A stretch of DNA of 64,000 nucleotides from Hyperoodon ampullatus (GCA_949752795.1 OX457075.1:2666001-2730000), one strand, 5' to 3'. Numbered from the stretch's first letter, positions 10,792-22,848 are shown. Numbers and translations: made by a program. The notes: a model not told the origin generated them from the sequence alone.

Positions 10792-10806
10792 TCCCATGTG
10801 GTTTTA

Positions 10807-12800
10807 TAGAGAGCAATGGAATGAAGAAACATATTTGAAAAAGGGAGACAAGAGATAATCAAAACTGAATTTTGTTCTAATTCTCTTCTGAATTCTTTAA
10901 CTTGTACATTGTCATAATTCAGAGCTTTACATGAATTTCATCATCAAAGAAACTTTAAGGGGAAAAGAGAATTTCTCTTTTCATTAAAATTGTTTTATTT
11001 TATGTGTATGTGTTTATATGGAAACAAAACAAATCTGATGAGAAACAGCTGGATGAACATGTGGTTTCAAAACCATTACATAATAAAAGAGGAAAAGATT
11101 CAGATTCCCACATTGCACCTAACATATGGTATTTCATCCCTACAGCACCCCCTCCCCACTTTTTAAAGGATATCAAATTCTAAAGTGATTTCACAGGTGA
11201 CCCACCTTCTAGGATTACATTCTGCAAACTTATTTCCCTCCACATGCTTAGTGAAATGCGGGGTGAGGCTCCCAGATGAGTGAGCCCCCAACATGTTCTT
11301 CTCCAAACAAGCCTAAGTGTATGTTTAAAACCAAAACGTCAGGCATGATAAATCTAGGTCTATAATATATAAAGTGAAGAAAATCATATGTCACAGCAGA
11401 ATATCAATGATTGACATATCAAAAACCTTCAATTCTATGGCAGCAAAGTAGGTTGTCTATAAGTTGACCAGGTCCAGACACCAACAGAATTTCTTCAGTT
11501 TTCTTAAAAAAAAAGTCTGGGACATAAACAAAAGCACCTCATGAAAGTCCTTTTTTCATGGGTCACTGAAACTCAAAATCACTGAACTTATGAAGAGTTC
11601 AAAGGAATATCATAAATCCACATAATAGGCTTGAGCACTGGCTTGGGTGTTTTAATTTCATTCGTAACACTTGAGGTTGCTGCCAAAAGTTCAATTTTCT
11701 CTCTCTTTCTTTTTAATTGAATGAAATACCGATAAAGGAATCATACCTCCTAAAAAGAAAGCACAACTTTACAAGAGAAGAATGATGACTCTCATCTCCA
11801 GTTAAATACAACTTCCATCTTGGTAAAATTGAATAAAGGAATATGCTACCAGCGAGTTGGCCAGTAATGCAGGTAGGAGGAAGGGAGTTACAAGAAGACC
11901 GGGTCCTTACTTATCCTACCGCCTCTCCCCAGGAATCTGGTACATGTCCATAAACTACTTTGACCTTATAGAAAATGGGTGGAACAGAAAAGAGTAGAAT
12001 AAAAAGAGAGTAAAGACCCAAGACTTGAAGCATGTTAACCAGGAGGCCAGTTCTATGTTCAGCATCAGACCACACATTTTGCCAAATATCATAGACTGGC
12101 AAACAGCATATCTGGCCAAAATGATTGTGGTAAGAATTCACAGGTATGGAATCATGCTACATAAACAGGATCTCGAAGCAGTCTTAGTGGTAGCTCAGGG
12201 TCAAAAACCTTTCCATTTACTGTGATATTCAGCCAAACAGAGCTCCCACACAATCCTCTCATCTGGTCATGCTTTTGTGGGGCTGTGGACTCTACAATCC
12301 CTCCCACCTGGGAGGAAAATGGGATCCAACCTATTACTTTTGCAGGCCACCTTTAGGTTCATAGCTGGGGGGAACTACCATGACCACATATTGTGTCAGG
12401 GCTCAGATACTCACAGAGGCATTAACCACATTATGATTTTTCTGCAGGACCTGAGTCTTTTTCGTCTCTTTCTCCCCACGCTGCAGGCCAGTCTCCCAGC
12501 TCAGGGCCTGGAGCAGCTGCATCTGGGGATCTGCGCTCAGGACTGTGCCCTGCCCCTACTGCAGTCCCCCCACCCCACCCCTCGAACAACTGCATTCAGG
12601 ACCAAGTAAGATGCTGTGCTGCACCCAGCTCCTCCCTGTCAGGGCCTATCACATGTATTGATCGCTCTCCGCTTATTACTCTTGCCCAGGCACTCATCAC
12701 CTCACAACTGACTAATTCCTGCAATCTCCTGGCTGCCTTGCCTCCTCAAACCCATGCTGCAAACAAGTGCCAGCCTATAGCTTCAATGGTAGCCTCTCTT
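10807..12800. other. Single-copy sequence
   Basis: AT-rich then mixed sequence without recognised gene or repeat. The longest open frame near 12277-12609 (110 residues) has no recognisable domain and is probably chance. Confidence 0.35.
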
Positions 12801-12804
12801 CTCT

Positions 12805-13045
12805 GAGCCAGACTGGGGTAATGCAAACAGCCTGGACTTTGGAGCAACAGATGGGATTCAAATCTAGGCTCCATAATTAATTAAGTTACTAACGAAGTCA
12901 CTCTACCCTTAAACCCATTTACTAACCTGTAAGTGTGTTAATCCCCACGTGGTTATCAAATAGATTAAATAAGATTATATCAGTTGTATCCTTGAAAGCA
13001 TCTAGTACCCGGTTTATAGCAGATATTAAATGAATGTAAATTATT
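12805..13045 (+). repeat. MIR SINE
   Basis: GCCTGGACTTTGGAGCAACA, GGGATTCAAATCTAGGCTCC, AAACCCATTTACTAACCTGT and the final AGATATTAAATGAATG follow MIR order in plus orientation. Confidence 0.72.
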
Positions 13046-14030
13046 ATCTGTTCTTTTTCACTATATTTACTGTTCTTTGTCAACTCATTCCATGGTCTTT
13101 AATCTAGTCACCAAGACCAGGTCTTTTTCTCTAGGAGTTTGCAGTCTGGTGCAAACAGTAAAACATTGGTGTATCCCCCCCTTTTTCGGACCAAATTCAA
13201 AACAACATTTATTCACCAAACACAGAGTTAGTGTCAACTAGATACTAGATACTGTACAAGCCTACTATATCAACATGAAATACAATAAAACATGAAAAAT
13301 ACTGTGAAAGCAAAAGAACTATGAAAGTTCTATGAGAACCTTGCTCTGTGGTGTACCACAAAGCTTCACAGAAGAGATTCTCCAAGGATGAATAGGAGTT
13401 TGGTGGAGAGATGGGGAAGGCTATATAGAAAAATGTGAAGGCTTAGGTATGACCCGGGGAGACAGGCAGGTGAGACTTTTGAAGAAGTTAAGGCCCAAAT
13501 TGTGAAAATCCTTGAATGCCATTATAGAGGTTTAGGACTTTGTTACAGGCAATTGAGAGAACATTTTAAGGAGAGAATGAAATGAAACCCAGAGATTCAC
13601 AGTTCCATTGAAAAAGTTCACCAAAGGGCCTGGGTATTTCTCTTATATGTCTTTTATTTTGAATATATCAGAAGTGTTAAGGGAGTTGAGACTGACAGTG
13701 GCCAAACTCCCTTGAACACAGCCAAGTGTCTTTCCTGGAAAAATAAGAAGCATTTCTAAGCAACAGCATAAAGCTCTTGAAAATAGCCATTCCCAGTAGC
13801 TGTTTTCTAGGACTGATTCTACAGAAGTTTACCCAAGTGATTAGAAAACTCTTTGCTCTTGCAAAGATGAGGTCTCTTTACATAACAAAAGAAAGGTAAT
13901 AATCCCTTACCTCCGTAACATTTCTCCATTAAGAGGGGAAGGAAATTCTAGAAATGGAAGAAAGTAAAAGAAACCAGCCCTCTGATTCAGCCCCAAATCA
14001 ACTGAGGTTGGCTGTGTTGAGAGGAGGCTA
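13046..14030. other. Unassigned sequence
   Basis: No gene seen. Near 13495-13590, TTGAATGCCATTATAGAGG followed by TTTAGGACTTTGTTACAGG resembles an ancient mammalian repeat that I cannot name. Confidence 0.3.
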
Positions 14031-14035
14031 CTAAC

Positions 14036-14150
14036 AATTGTTGGGCACTTTCTAGGTGTCAGCACTATGCTAGATGCTTTATACACATGATCTCACTTAA
14101 TCCTCACAGTAACCTACCAAGTAGGCATTTTTACTCCCAGTTGAATTCAG
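14036..14150 (-). repeat. MIR SINE fragment
   Basis: TTGGGCACTTTCTAGGTGTC, ATGCTAGATGCTTTATACAC, ATCTCACTTAATCCTCACAG and the GTAGGCATTTTTACTCCCA phrase are the core of a reverse-oriented MIR. Confidence 0.8.
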
Positions 14151-14842
14151 GGCTTTCATCAGTCTAATTACTAGTTTCTCAAATATTTTCCTTTAAATCT
14201 TCTTTTTGTCCATAAGCGTCATCCCTTACATCTTGTTCAAGTTTAGTTTGGGTACAAATTTTACTGGAATTATCCAATAGGAAACAAGAAAATATGTGGA
14301 GAACAAAGATGAAATAACTAGGTCTTACACTACTTTCGGACCTGACAGGGACTCTGATTTTAGCACTGATCCGTTTCCTTTCTTGGGCAATCACTTATTC
14401 ATTCAGCAAATATGAGCTAAGTTCCTGGCACCATGCATCTGGCTGAGGTCAGACTTAGCAAAGGGCCGTGCCTACTCTTTCTCACTCAGTCCTGGCACTG
14501 TACCCCTTATCATTCCCGTCTGCCTCTTAAAACACCCAAGTGTAACTTTGCCTGGAATACCCAAGGCAAGTTAAACCTCTTTTTTCTTCCAAGTTTGATG
14601 CAATATTGGATTACCCAAGTAAACCACCAGGATGCTAATCCTTTTAGCAAGCTCTGATGAGGTTTTGTTAAAGCTGATAATGGAAGTTTCAAAGAAATAA
14701 TGTTGACACTGCTAAACAGTATTTAATACTGAAGCTTACTATCATTCAAGTCTTGGCAAGTGAAATGGTTGGTTGGTCTTGCAATAGAAGAAAAGGCATT
14801 AAACTGGATAGGAACAGGGACAAAGTTCTCAGGTGTGGGCCT

Positions 14843-14922
14843 CAGGTGAGCACCTGTTTTTGATCAAGAGTGATCTCTATCCACAGGTGAGCACTTGTTT
14901 TTGATCAAGAGTGATCTCTATC
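14843..14922. repeat. 41-bp tandem duplication with E-boxes
   Basis: A unit beginning CAGGTGAGCACCTGTTTTTG is repeated once with a 41-bp period (14843-14883 and 14884-14922). It differs by one base in the E-box: CACCTG in the first copy, CACTTG in the second. The near identity points to a recent local duplication. Confidence 0.9.
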
Positions 14923-15594
14923 TATCCTCAGCTCACATAGCACCTGGAGAGTTAGGGGTTAAATCTTAGGGTTGGCAGCCCTGGGACCAACAGCTGCCAG
15001 CAATTACATTTGTCAGCATATCCTCTGCAAACCCCACTACCTCCCTGAGGCTCACTGCCAGCAGGCTCTTATTCCTGTGTATGTGGGGACATGAATCTGT
15101 TTGCAGGAAGCAGGAACTAAGCTAGGTGCTTGAGTAGATGAAGTACTTAAGAGCCTCAGGTGAGCAATGCAGTGCTACTCAGCTGTTTATTTGCTAATGA
15201 CAAAATGCATTGCTGATTTGCAAGCATGGAGGTCTCTAACTGCGCAGTCCTTGGCACTCTGGGGTAGCTCTCATGTGCCTCCAGGATATAGCAGCAAGAT
15301 GCATTGTGCAGATTTCATTATAAGCAAGGGATTCAGGATCCTGTAATTGGAGAGGCCACAAAATGGTCATTTATCGTAAAATATCTCCTAGCCGGATGAT
15401 ATAATCCTGCCATTAGGGACTCAGGCCCTGAGATAAGCATCATTCTTCCTGCAGCGTCTTCCTCCGATGCAAGCCTCTGGGAAGTGGAGCGTGCAGGGGA
15501 CAGATGAATGGAAGAAAGGACAAAGAAGAGGGAGACACAGAGTGTGGTGAGGGAAGGAAACAGCCTATGCTGCATGCACAAGCACACTGCTGAG

Positions 15595-15695
15595 CCCAGG
15601 GGGCAGGGAGCACATCTGTCTATCAGCCATTCCCCCATGTCTTGCATAATACAAGGTGGGTATTCAATAGGGACGTGCTGAATGATGCGACTTAA
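15595..15695 (+). repeat. LINE-2 3' end fragment
   Basis: GGGCAGGGAGCACATCTGTC, then CATAATACAAGGTGGGTATTC and GTGCTGAATGATG, follow the terminal LINE-2 order. The surrounding antisense frame of 173 residues (15333-15854) runs through it and is not a gene. Confidence 0.55.
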
Positions 15696-15699
15696 AAGG

Positions 15700-16710
15700 C
15701 AGAGGACCAGCTCTCTCCTGCCTAAGAACGGGAACCCATCAGAACAAGGATCCCAAGGTGCCTGTGCTCCTGGCAGAATCTTCCCCAGGGCCAATGCTGT
15801 GGCCAGGTGGGCCTCCTGCTCTGAAGTTTCTGCTGTCAGGTAACACCCACACACAGCCTAGTGTCACTGAGTGTCTTGTGGTTGGATTTTTTTAGTGAAG
15901 TCTCATGCACATTCGCCTTCTATCCTTGCTTATGCAGCCTCCCACTGAACGGCCTGGCAGCACCCTTGGCTTGCCCAAACCTGGAGACAAGTAGCGTTTG
16001 CACATCCAGAGTTCCCAAAGAACAGGGCAGACGCCTCTAACTCATTCTCCTGAAGCCTTGCGAGAAGTGGCAGCCAGGGTGAGGCCAGGCTTGATTACCG
16101 CCCCCAGGACTAAAAGTAACCCAAATGCCAGTGGGCCTGGTGGGACGATGGAGCCAACCTCCTGGCCCTTCACTGAGAAGCGGCCCTGCCCTCTCCTACA
16201 GGGCACAGAGTCCTGGCAGACCTAACACCTTGGAGAAAAGAGCAGTTAGAGATGTTTTTTTATGGCATCTTTTATGAGGGCAGAGTGTACTTTCTCCCCA
16301 TCTAAAGCCCACACCTTTGAAAGTCAGGTTCCTGAAGAAATGGTATATAGCTCTGTGCATGTGAAAACCACTTAGCTCACAAAGATATATGGATAAAATA
16401 GTGAAAGGTGCTCAGCTGCTGAATTAATACATTATGTACTCTGAGCAACTTAGCTGCCAGAATGCTATATATCCTCATATATCCTTGTGGAGAAAGGAGG
16501 GAAGAAAGACAGTAAGAGACCCCACATCAACAGCGTGGTGGGTAAACGTGAGACCTGTAAGATACTGGGTTGAAAGGTGCTTGTGAATCCATAAGCAGCT
16601 GCGTTCACAAAATAGAGAAAACTGCTAGGGTCCGATGTAGTCTATAGGAGCAGAGAAGCAAAGAACAATCAGGTTTTCTCACTTTACGCAATTTGGTGGA
16701 GCTGCCTTAG
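15700..16710. other. Unassigned sequence
   Basis: Single-copy DNA without a recognised gene or repeat family. Confidence 0.35.
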
Positions 16711-16711
16711 G

Positions 16712-17105
16712 CTCTGTATCAGTTTGCTAGGGCTGCCACAACAAAGTACCACAGCCTGGGTGGCTTACATAACAGCAATGTATTGTCTCACAGTCCTGGA
16801 GGCTGGAAGTCCAAGATCAAGGTGTCAGCAGTGTTTGTTCCTTCCGAGGACTTTCTCCTTGTCTTGTAGGCGTCACCTTTCCCTGTGTCCTCTCAGGGTT
16901 GCCCTCGTCTCTGTGTTGTCTGTGTCCTGATCTCCTCTTATAAGGACACCTATTAGATTAGGGTCCACCCTTATGACCTCATTTCACCTTAATTACCATT
17001 TTAAAGGCCCTGTGTCCAAATACAGTCTCATTTTCAGGCACTGGGAGTTAGGACTTCACATGCAAATTTGGGTCGGTGGGTGGAGAAACAGTTCAGGCCC
17101 TAAAA
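16712..17105 (-). mobile_element. MLT1-type MaLR LTR
   Basis: ATCAGTTTGCTAGGGCTGCC, ACAAAGTACCACAGCCTGGG, TCACAGTCCTGGAGGCTGGA, CCAAGATCAAGGTGTCAGCA and CCAAATACAGTCTCATTTTC are the reverse complement of an MLT1 LTR. This is a solitary LTR of an old non-autonomous ERVL-related element, without internal sequence. Confidence 0.85.
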
Positions 17106-17344
17106 GGAGGGGACATTCTCCAAGGAGGGGGGAGGAGAACCTCCCCCATCACTGTACCAGGAATCCCTTACACCTAAATCACACGTGTGATGAGCTTCCG
17201 ATGCTTCTAAGACTTTCCTGTGCCTCTAAGATCTGTGACAGAGGATGGTGACAAAGATGGCTTTAATTCCTCATCTAATTAAAAGGTGGAAACCTAGATA
17301 TTTTCTCTCCTCAGCTCCTGAGCCTGCTTTGAATAGTGGGATGG

Positions 17345-17430
17345 CAGGGTGTCCTGGAAAAACCCATGGTGTGAAGCCAGACTCCCTGCATTTGAATCCT
17401 ATGCCTGCCACGTATTAGCTTAACCCATTA
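17345..17430 (+). repeat. MIR SINE fragment
   Basis: TGTGAAGCCAGACTCCCTGC, TTTGAATCCTATGCCTGCC and ACGTATTAGCTTAACC follow the MIR core in plus orientation. Confidence 0.65.
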
Positions 17431-17548
17431 GTGAAAAACAATCATGACAAGGGAAGGGATGGAACAATTAAAATCCTCAATTCCAGCCAGCACCTAGCAG
17501 AGAGTTAAAACTCTTAAAGAAGCTCAGATTTTGGAAACATAATGCTTT

Positions 17549-17749
17549 TTTTTTTTTTTTTTTTTTTTTTTTGCAGTACGCGGGCCTCTCACGTTGCGGA
17601 GCACAGGCTCCAGACCCGCAGGCTCAAAGGCCATGGCTCACGGGCCCAGCCGCTCTGCAGCACGTGGGATCTTCCCGGACCGGGGCACGAACCCGTGTCC
17701 CCTGCATTGGCAGGCGGATTCTCAACCACTGCGCCACCAGGGAAGCCCC
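17549..17749 (-). mobile_element. CHR-type SINE, short type A
   Basis: Long poly(T), GCAGTACGCGGGCC and the head CCAGGGAAGCCC in minus orientation. The TSD GAAACATAATGCTTT (17534-17548) matches GAAACATAATACTTT (17751-17765). A deletion removes part of the GTTGTGGCCTCTCCC phrase present in sister copies. Confidence 0.94.
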
Positions 17750-17765
17750 AGAAACATAATACTTT

Positions 17766-17904
17766 TAAAAAACGTATTTATTTATTTGGCTGCACCGGGT
17801 CTTAGTTGTGGCCTTTGGAATCTAATTCCGCAACCAGGACTAGAACTCAGGTCCCCTGCATTGGGAGTGTGGAGTATTAACCGCTGGACCACCAGGGAAC
17901 TCCC
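17766..17904 (-). mobile_element. Older CHR-type SINE, short body
   Basis: TTTATTTATTTGGCTGCACC at the tail and GGACCACCAGGGAACTCCC at the head. It is more diverged than its neighbour and lacks much of the middle. It is flanked by TAATACTTTTAAAA on the left and AAAACATAACACTTTTG on the right, so its target duplicate is the same sequence the neighbouring SINE used. Confidence 0.85.
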
Positions 17905-18299
17905 AAAACATAACACTTTTGTTCGAACAAGCCAGCCAATTTGTGATGGAAATTGCAACAATTCTTAGATCAAGAGTTCAGTACTTAGGATGCAGGTTAA
18001 GGAGGCCACGTCAGCTCTTCCTAGTTAGTCTTTGAGGTCTGCAATTTGCAAATGAGAAAAAAGAAAGTGATCTAATTTAAGTGACCCCATCACCCCAAGG
18101 CCTGCGAGGTGAGCCTGAGTGTGCTCTTTGAACTAGACACAGAAATGCACTGGGTCTACACCCTTCACCTATATCCCCTCCTGGCAGACAAATAATGGCT
18201 ATGAGGCTTAGTAAGCACTGAAAAAGGTATAGGATTAAACAAATGGGCTGAAGGCCTCCTGTGAGCCAGGACTTAGTCACACACATCCTCTCCCAACTG

Positions 18300-18425
18300 C
18301 CTCAGTGTCCAGAAGAGGAAACCGAGCCTCAGGAAGAGAAGAGTTTGCCCAAGTTCATTGGCTCATAAGACTTGACTACAACCTGTGATGTCTGATTCTG
18401 AATCCAGTGCTCTTCCAGTTTCACG
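18300..18425 (-). repeat. MIR SINE fragment
   Basis: AGAAGAGGAAACCGAGCCTC, GAGTTTGCCCAAGTTCATTG and TCTGATTCTGAATCCAGTGC match the second half of a reverse-oriented MIR. Confidence 0.6.
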
Positions 18426-18484
18426 AGAGTTGACCCCAAGCCCCCCATCCTGCTACCCACCCTGCAGCTGGAGTGTTCATTTAA

Positions 18485-19022
18485 GCCCATGTCTGATCAA
18501 GTCTCCTCTTTGCTTCAAGGCCTTCAACAGCTCCATGGCTCTTAGAATAAACACACAGCTTCTTATCCTGACCTGTGAGACCCTCCTCCCTGGTGTCTTT
18601 CACCTTCCATGCCTGCACCCCTCCACTTGCTGTCCTCCTTCCAGGCCTGAGTCCTGGTCAAGCCCCCTCCCTTCACAAGAGCTCTGTGCAGGCTGGCCCT
18701 CCTCGGGCCTCCATCTTTACCTTGATGACCAGCACTCATCCTTCAGTTCTTAGTTCCATTGTCCCAGGTCCAGCGAAGACTTCTCTGCTTTCTGGGATTA
18801 GACCACACCCTCTATTATGCACTTGCATATGACCCAGCACTGCTCCTTTCCAGCACTTTCCACAGCTCATACCTATTTGTGTGATTAAGGCTAGTCTTCG
18901 ATTATCTACAAACTCCATGAGTGCAGGGACCTTGCTTGTTTTCACTCATTAGGGGGCCTCCAGCACCCCGGTAGTGCTGACACATAGTAGGCACTGAATA
19001 AATATTTTTTGAATGGATTAAT
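18485..19022 (+). repeat. LINE-2 3' end
   Basis: Begins TCTGATCAAGTCTCCTCTTTG, includes CTCCATGAGTGCAGGGACC and ends GTAGGCACTGAATAAATA with a short GAATGG unit. This is the classical last half kilobase of LINE-2. Confidence 0.82.
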
Positions 19023-19224
19023 GAGTGTATTTGCATGCTTTTTCTCCTTTTCTATTTATTTTGCTGCTGGAATAGGGAGATTGGCTCTGGGGCAGTAGAA
19101 GGGCTTGAAGAAATTAAAATCCCCCATCACAATAATTGCTCCTCCCTGGGAATGCCTATAGAACTATTTGTCATCGTGTCGTGCTGACTTACAATCAGGT
19201 GAATAGCACATTACCATCTACCCC

Positions 19225-19312
19225 TGTTCAACTGAGGGCAGGGGCCATATTTTATCCTTTATTAGATGCACTGCACCTAGCACAGTGCAGGCACTCATAC
19301 ACTTGTTGAAGG
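19225..19312 (+). repeat. LINE-2 3' end fragment
   Basis: CTGAGGGCAGGGGCCATATT, CTGCACCTAGCACAGTGC and AGGCACTCATACACTTGTTG follow the terminal LINE-2 order. It may be a second element or a continuation after an indel. Confidence 0.65.
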
Positions 19313-19934
19313 AGGAAAAACACAAAGAGCTAACTGAAAATGACAGCTACATAAGATGCTGGAAAGAGATGGCATGATACAGGAATAAGATCTCTCAGCT
19401 CAGCTGTCAAGAAATTTAGAACACATGTAGCTGGATTAGCTCCAGGAAGGAATAGGAAAGTCTCTTCCCTTGATACCACAACAAAGGAAGAGGGAACAAT
19501 TGTAGAAATAAAAATCAAGACGATGGGGATGGGGGTATTTGCTCCAGGTGCCTATGTTGCCTCCTTCCGGTCTTTCCTTGGTGAGATCCTCAAGTGGGAG
19601 TGAGAGTGGATGGGAAAAAAGACAGACTTGAAGAGAGCAGAGACGGTCTGGGAAAGCTACTGTGTAAGAAAGCCAGAAGGTTCATTAAAAATATAGAGAG
19701 TTAGTTATGAAAGCAAGTGTCAAAGGCTGAGAATTGGCTTGCTATAAATATGTGTACCATTTCTTGGGATTTCTTCAGCTGTGCTTCAATACCTAAATCC
19801 AGAGCTTGACGAATGGGGTGGAGGTTCGGGGTTAATACAGCTCATCAAGGGGTCCCAGCTGGGGAAGGAGACCAGTGACTCCAGCAGGGAAGAGATGGTC
19901 CATGGGAAGTGGGAGGAGCCCACCCATGCACATG

Positions 19935-19937
<3 letters not shown>

Positions 19938-19966
<29 letters not shown>
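19938..19966. repeat. (AC)n microsatellite
   Basis: About 14 uninterrupted AC units. Confidence 0.97.
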
Positions 19967-19968
<2 letters not shown>

Positions 19969-19969
19969 C

Positions 19970-21560
19970 CTCTCTTCCTGACAGAGAGAACAGGAGAACA
20001 TAAGGTCCTCATGGCAGAGAATCCCAGGTCCCGGGACAGAGTTATTTAAAGAAAGGCAAGTTTCTTATAAGATTAAGAGATGAAGTAAGGATATAAAGAG
20101 ATGTGCAGTAAAATGGAAAACACCCAAAGCACAATCAAGAGAGAACATACCCCATGATGAAACCATTTTACTAAGAAGCAGCTTGGACCAAGATCATCTT
20201 GGCTGATCCTAGTCTAGGGCTACATGTCTGGAGCTGGAGCTGGTAAACTGGTGTCTGCCCACAAAGTTACCTCGGATCACCTGGCTTGTGCTTGTGTTGT
20301 CCTAGGCTCAAGGAGAACAAGGTCACTCTGGTGGCGAGCACGGTTATGTAATAGAGATCAGGGAGCCAGACTCGCTTTGCTGATACAAGAGTTAACCTGC
20401 AGTCAAGGTGACTGCGGTGGTTTGGCAACTGCCCAGAGAAAAGATAGATATTCCAAGGAGAACAGCCTGGTGACGGGAACCCTTAAAGTCACAATTTGTT
20501 GAATCCTTTGAAAATAATAAAATTAGTGGGGCCCCTCCCATTAGAAGAGTTATAGAAGCACCCAGGGTGCTGGATTCTGGATGACCTTTTCGCAGCCAGA
20601 CAGGGGAGGTAAGCTGCCTGACCCTGTTCCCACCTACCCCCTTCTCCCCACTTGGAAGCCAAATGCCCTCTCTCCTTCCCTGTCCTCCCTCCTTCCCACT
20701 AGTGACCTCCCTGCACTGCCTCAGATGCATCACCTAAGGGCAAGAAGGGAAAATGTCTCCCCTGGTCAGGACCAGTAGTTGAGACGCTAATCAGGGGATA
20801 CGTAGGATGTTTGGGGAGGGGGCAATTTGGGAAGAGGCTAGGAGGAAATGAGTCTAGTTAAAAGGGTACCAAAAACAGTTCCGATGTAAAAACGAGCTAC
20901 AAACTAGAGAATGACATGCTGAACACACACATGGTTACCTCCGGCTTTATCCAACCGAAACATTATGTCATATTTGCTTCAGATTTTTCTAAGCGAGTTC
21001 ATACACCTAAGGCCCTCTGTGTATCTCTTCCTCATCCATTTCCCTCTGTTGCTTCCTCCTCGGAGTAACAGCCAATCTCCTGAATTCTGTGTTCATCCTG
21101 CTCATGTGTGTTTTTAACTTTTAATATAAATTCACATCCATAAAGAGCATGTGGTATTGTTTTTCAGGGTTTTAAAACTTTTTAAAACGTAACCTGGGTC
21201 TATTACTAATCAACTGCAATTTGCTTTTTTTCACACAGTATTTTGTTTTTGAAAAATTTTTGAGATCGTTTTTCAGACTTGATTTTGAAATTTTTTGAAA
21301 TTGTTTTTGAGATGTTGATAGTTGTAGCTCAAATTTTTTCAGTTTATCTGCTTTGTAGTATTATTCTGTTAAATAAACACATTATAATTTATCCTTTTTT
21401 CCCCATCAATAGACATTTGTTTCTTTTTTTTTTTGCTTTTACAAACAATAATGTAATAAACATTTTGTACATGGTTCCTTGCTTACATATACAAGATTTT
21501 CTTAAGAGTATAAGACCTAAAAGTAGAATTTGAGCTTAGGAACAGCAGAAAGATTTTTGT
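19970..21560. other. Unassigned sequence, LINE-like at its end
   Basis: No gene is recognised. The AT-rich part after about 20950 (for example CCCATCAATAGACATTTGTT and AATAATGTAATAAACATTT) looks like an old LINE fragment in antisense, at low confidence. Confidence 0.3.
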
Positions 21561-21607
21561 CTGTTTTGTTCACTGTAGTAGCCCCTGTACCTAGAGCATT
21601 GCCTGGA

Positions 21608-21713
21608 AAAGAAAGGGAAAGGAAGGAAGGAAGGAAGGAAGGAAGGAAAGAAAGAAAGAAAGAAAGAAAGAGAGAAAGAGAGAGAGGGAGGGAGGAAAGG
21701 AAAGGAAAGGAAG

Positions 21714-21744
<31 letters not shown>

Positions 21745-21911
21745 GGAAAGAGAAAGAAAGAAAGAAGAAAGAAGGAACGAAAGAAGGAAAGAAAGGAAGG
21801 AAGGAAGGAAGAAAGGGAGAAAGAAAGGAGGAAGGAAGGAAGGAAGAAGAAAGGAAGGAAGGAGGAAGGAAGGGAGGGAGGGAAAGAAAAAAGAAAAGAA
21901 AAAAGAAAAGA
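21608..21911. repeat. Polypurine (GGAA/GAAA)n tract
   Basis: Roughly 300 bp of almost uninterrupted purines on the plus strand built from GGAA, GAAA and GGGA units, with only isolated pyrimidines (near 21778). It follows a LINE-2 end (ACCTAGAGCATTGCCTGG near 21589). The long open frames on either strand are low-complexity artefacts. Confidence 0.97.
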
Positions 21912-22339
21912 AGGCAAATGAGTTTTTGTTGTACTAATGAATAAAATTTTTATTTTTGTTTCCCTAAGCTAAAAGTAGACTCCTTCAGGTTGTGTCTCTC
22001 TGGTCCATTAAGTCTCTTCAGCTCTGACCCTCCCACCTGCACTGGGACATGGAGTGGTGTACAGCCCCGCTGGTCCATGCCTGTAGAAATCTCCCACCTG
22101 AAAACATCCACACTCTTCCTCCTTCTGCTGGCTTGTTGCAGTCACACATCTTGGAAGCTTCATGTACTATTTGTGGAGCCATGTGAATCATATGACTGAT
22201 AACAGCCTCCCCCTGCCCTGCACATACATTTTGGATTGTACATGAATTAAAAGTAAACATTATTGTGTTGAGCCACTAGGATTTGGGGATTTATCTGTTA
22301 AGCACCCAGTGTTACCCTAACTCATCCAGGGACAGTGAC

Positions 22340-22425
22340 TACTCATTGATGATTGTCTCCTTGGTGCCTGGCAGAGTTTGTGGCATGTGACAGAGACTGA
22401 ATAATATTTGTCGAAGGAAGGGAGG
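22340..22425 (+). repeat. LINE-2 3' end fragment
   Basis: GATTGTCTCCTTGGTGCCTGG followed by GAGACTGAATAATATTTGTCG resembles the terminal LINE-2 phrase. A short AGGG-rich run follows. Confidence 0.5.
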
Positions 22426-22848
22426 GAGAAAGGGATGAAGGGAGGAAGGAAAGGAGCGAAGAGGTCGTGTTTCCAGAGCTCTGTAATCGTCTTGCGTGGA
22501 GCCAACTCCTTTGCCCCATGTGCCTCCATTTGCTTCCTCCCATCTCCTCAACTTCTCTTTACACTGAAAAATGCAGTGAGGAATCTTCACCTGGGCATTT
22601 GCCAGATGTAGTCTGGGGAATTCATATTTTTGGTAAATTTAGTTTTAATAATACCTGTGAGCTGATTAAATGAATCTAAACCTATTTTATAGAACTAGGA
22701 TCTTAAAAAGGCCTATTCTCAAACAGGAATCATGATCATAAATTTTCCCCTTAATAACATCTAATAATGCAAACAATTTTTAATCCTGATATATCTGCAG
22801 TTCTAAGCTTGAGGGACTTTTGAACTAAATAATTTAGAAAGCAAGAAT

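Noticed and set aside
15333..15854. 173-residue minus-strand frame
   Set aside because: It runs antisense through a LINE-2 end and has no recognised domain.
21530..21937. 135- and 108-residue frames rich in Lys/Glu/Arg or Ser/Phe/Leu
   Set aside because: They are readings of the polypurine/polypyrimidine simple repeat.
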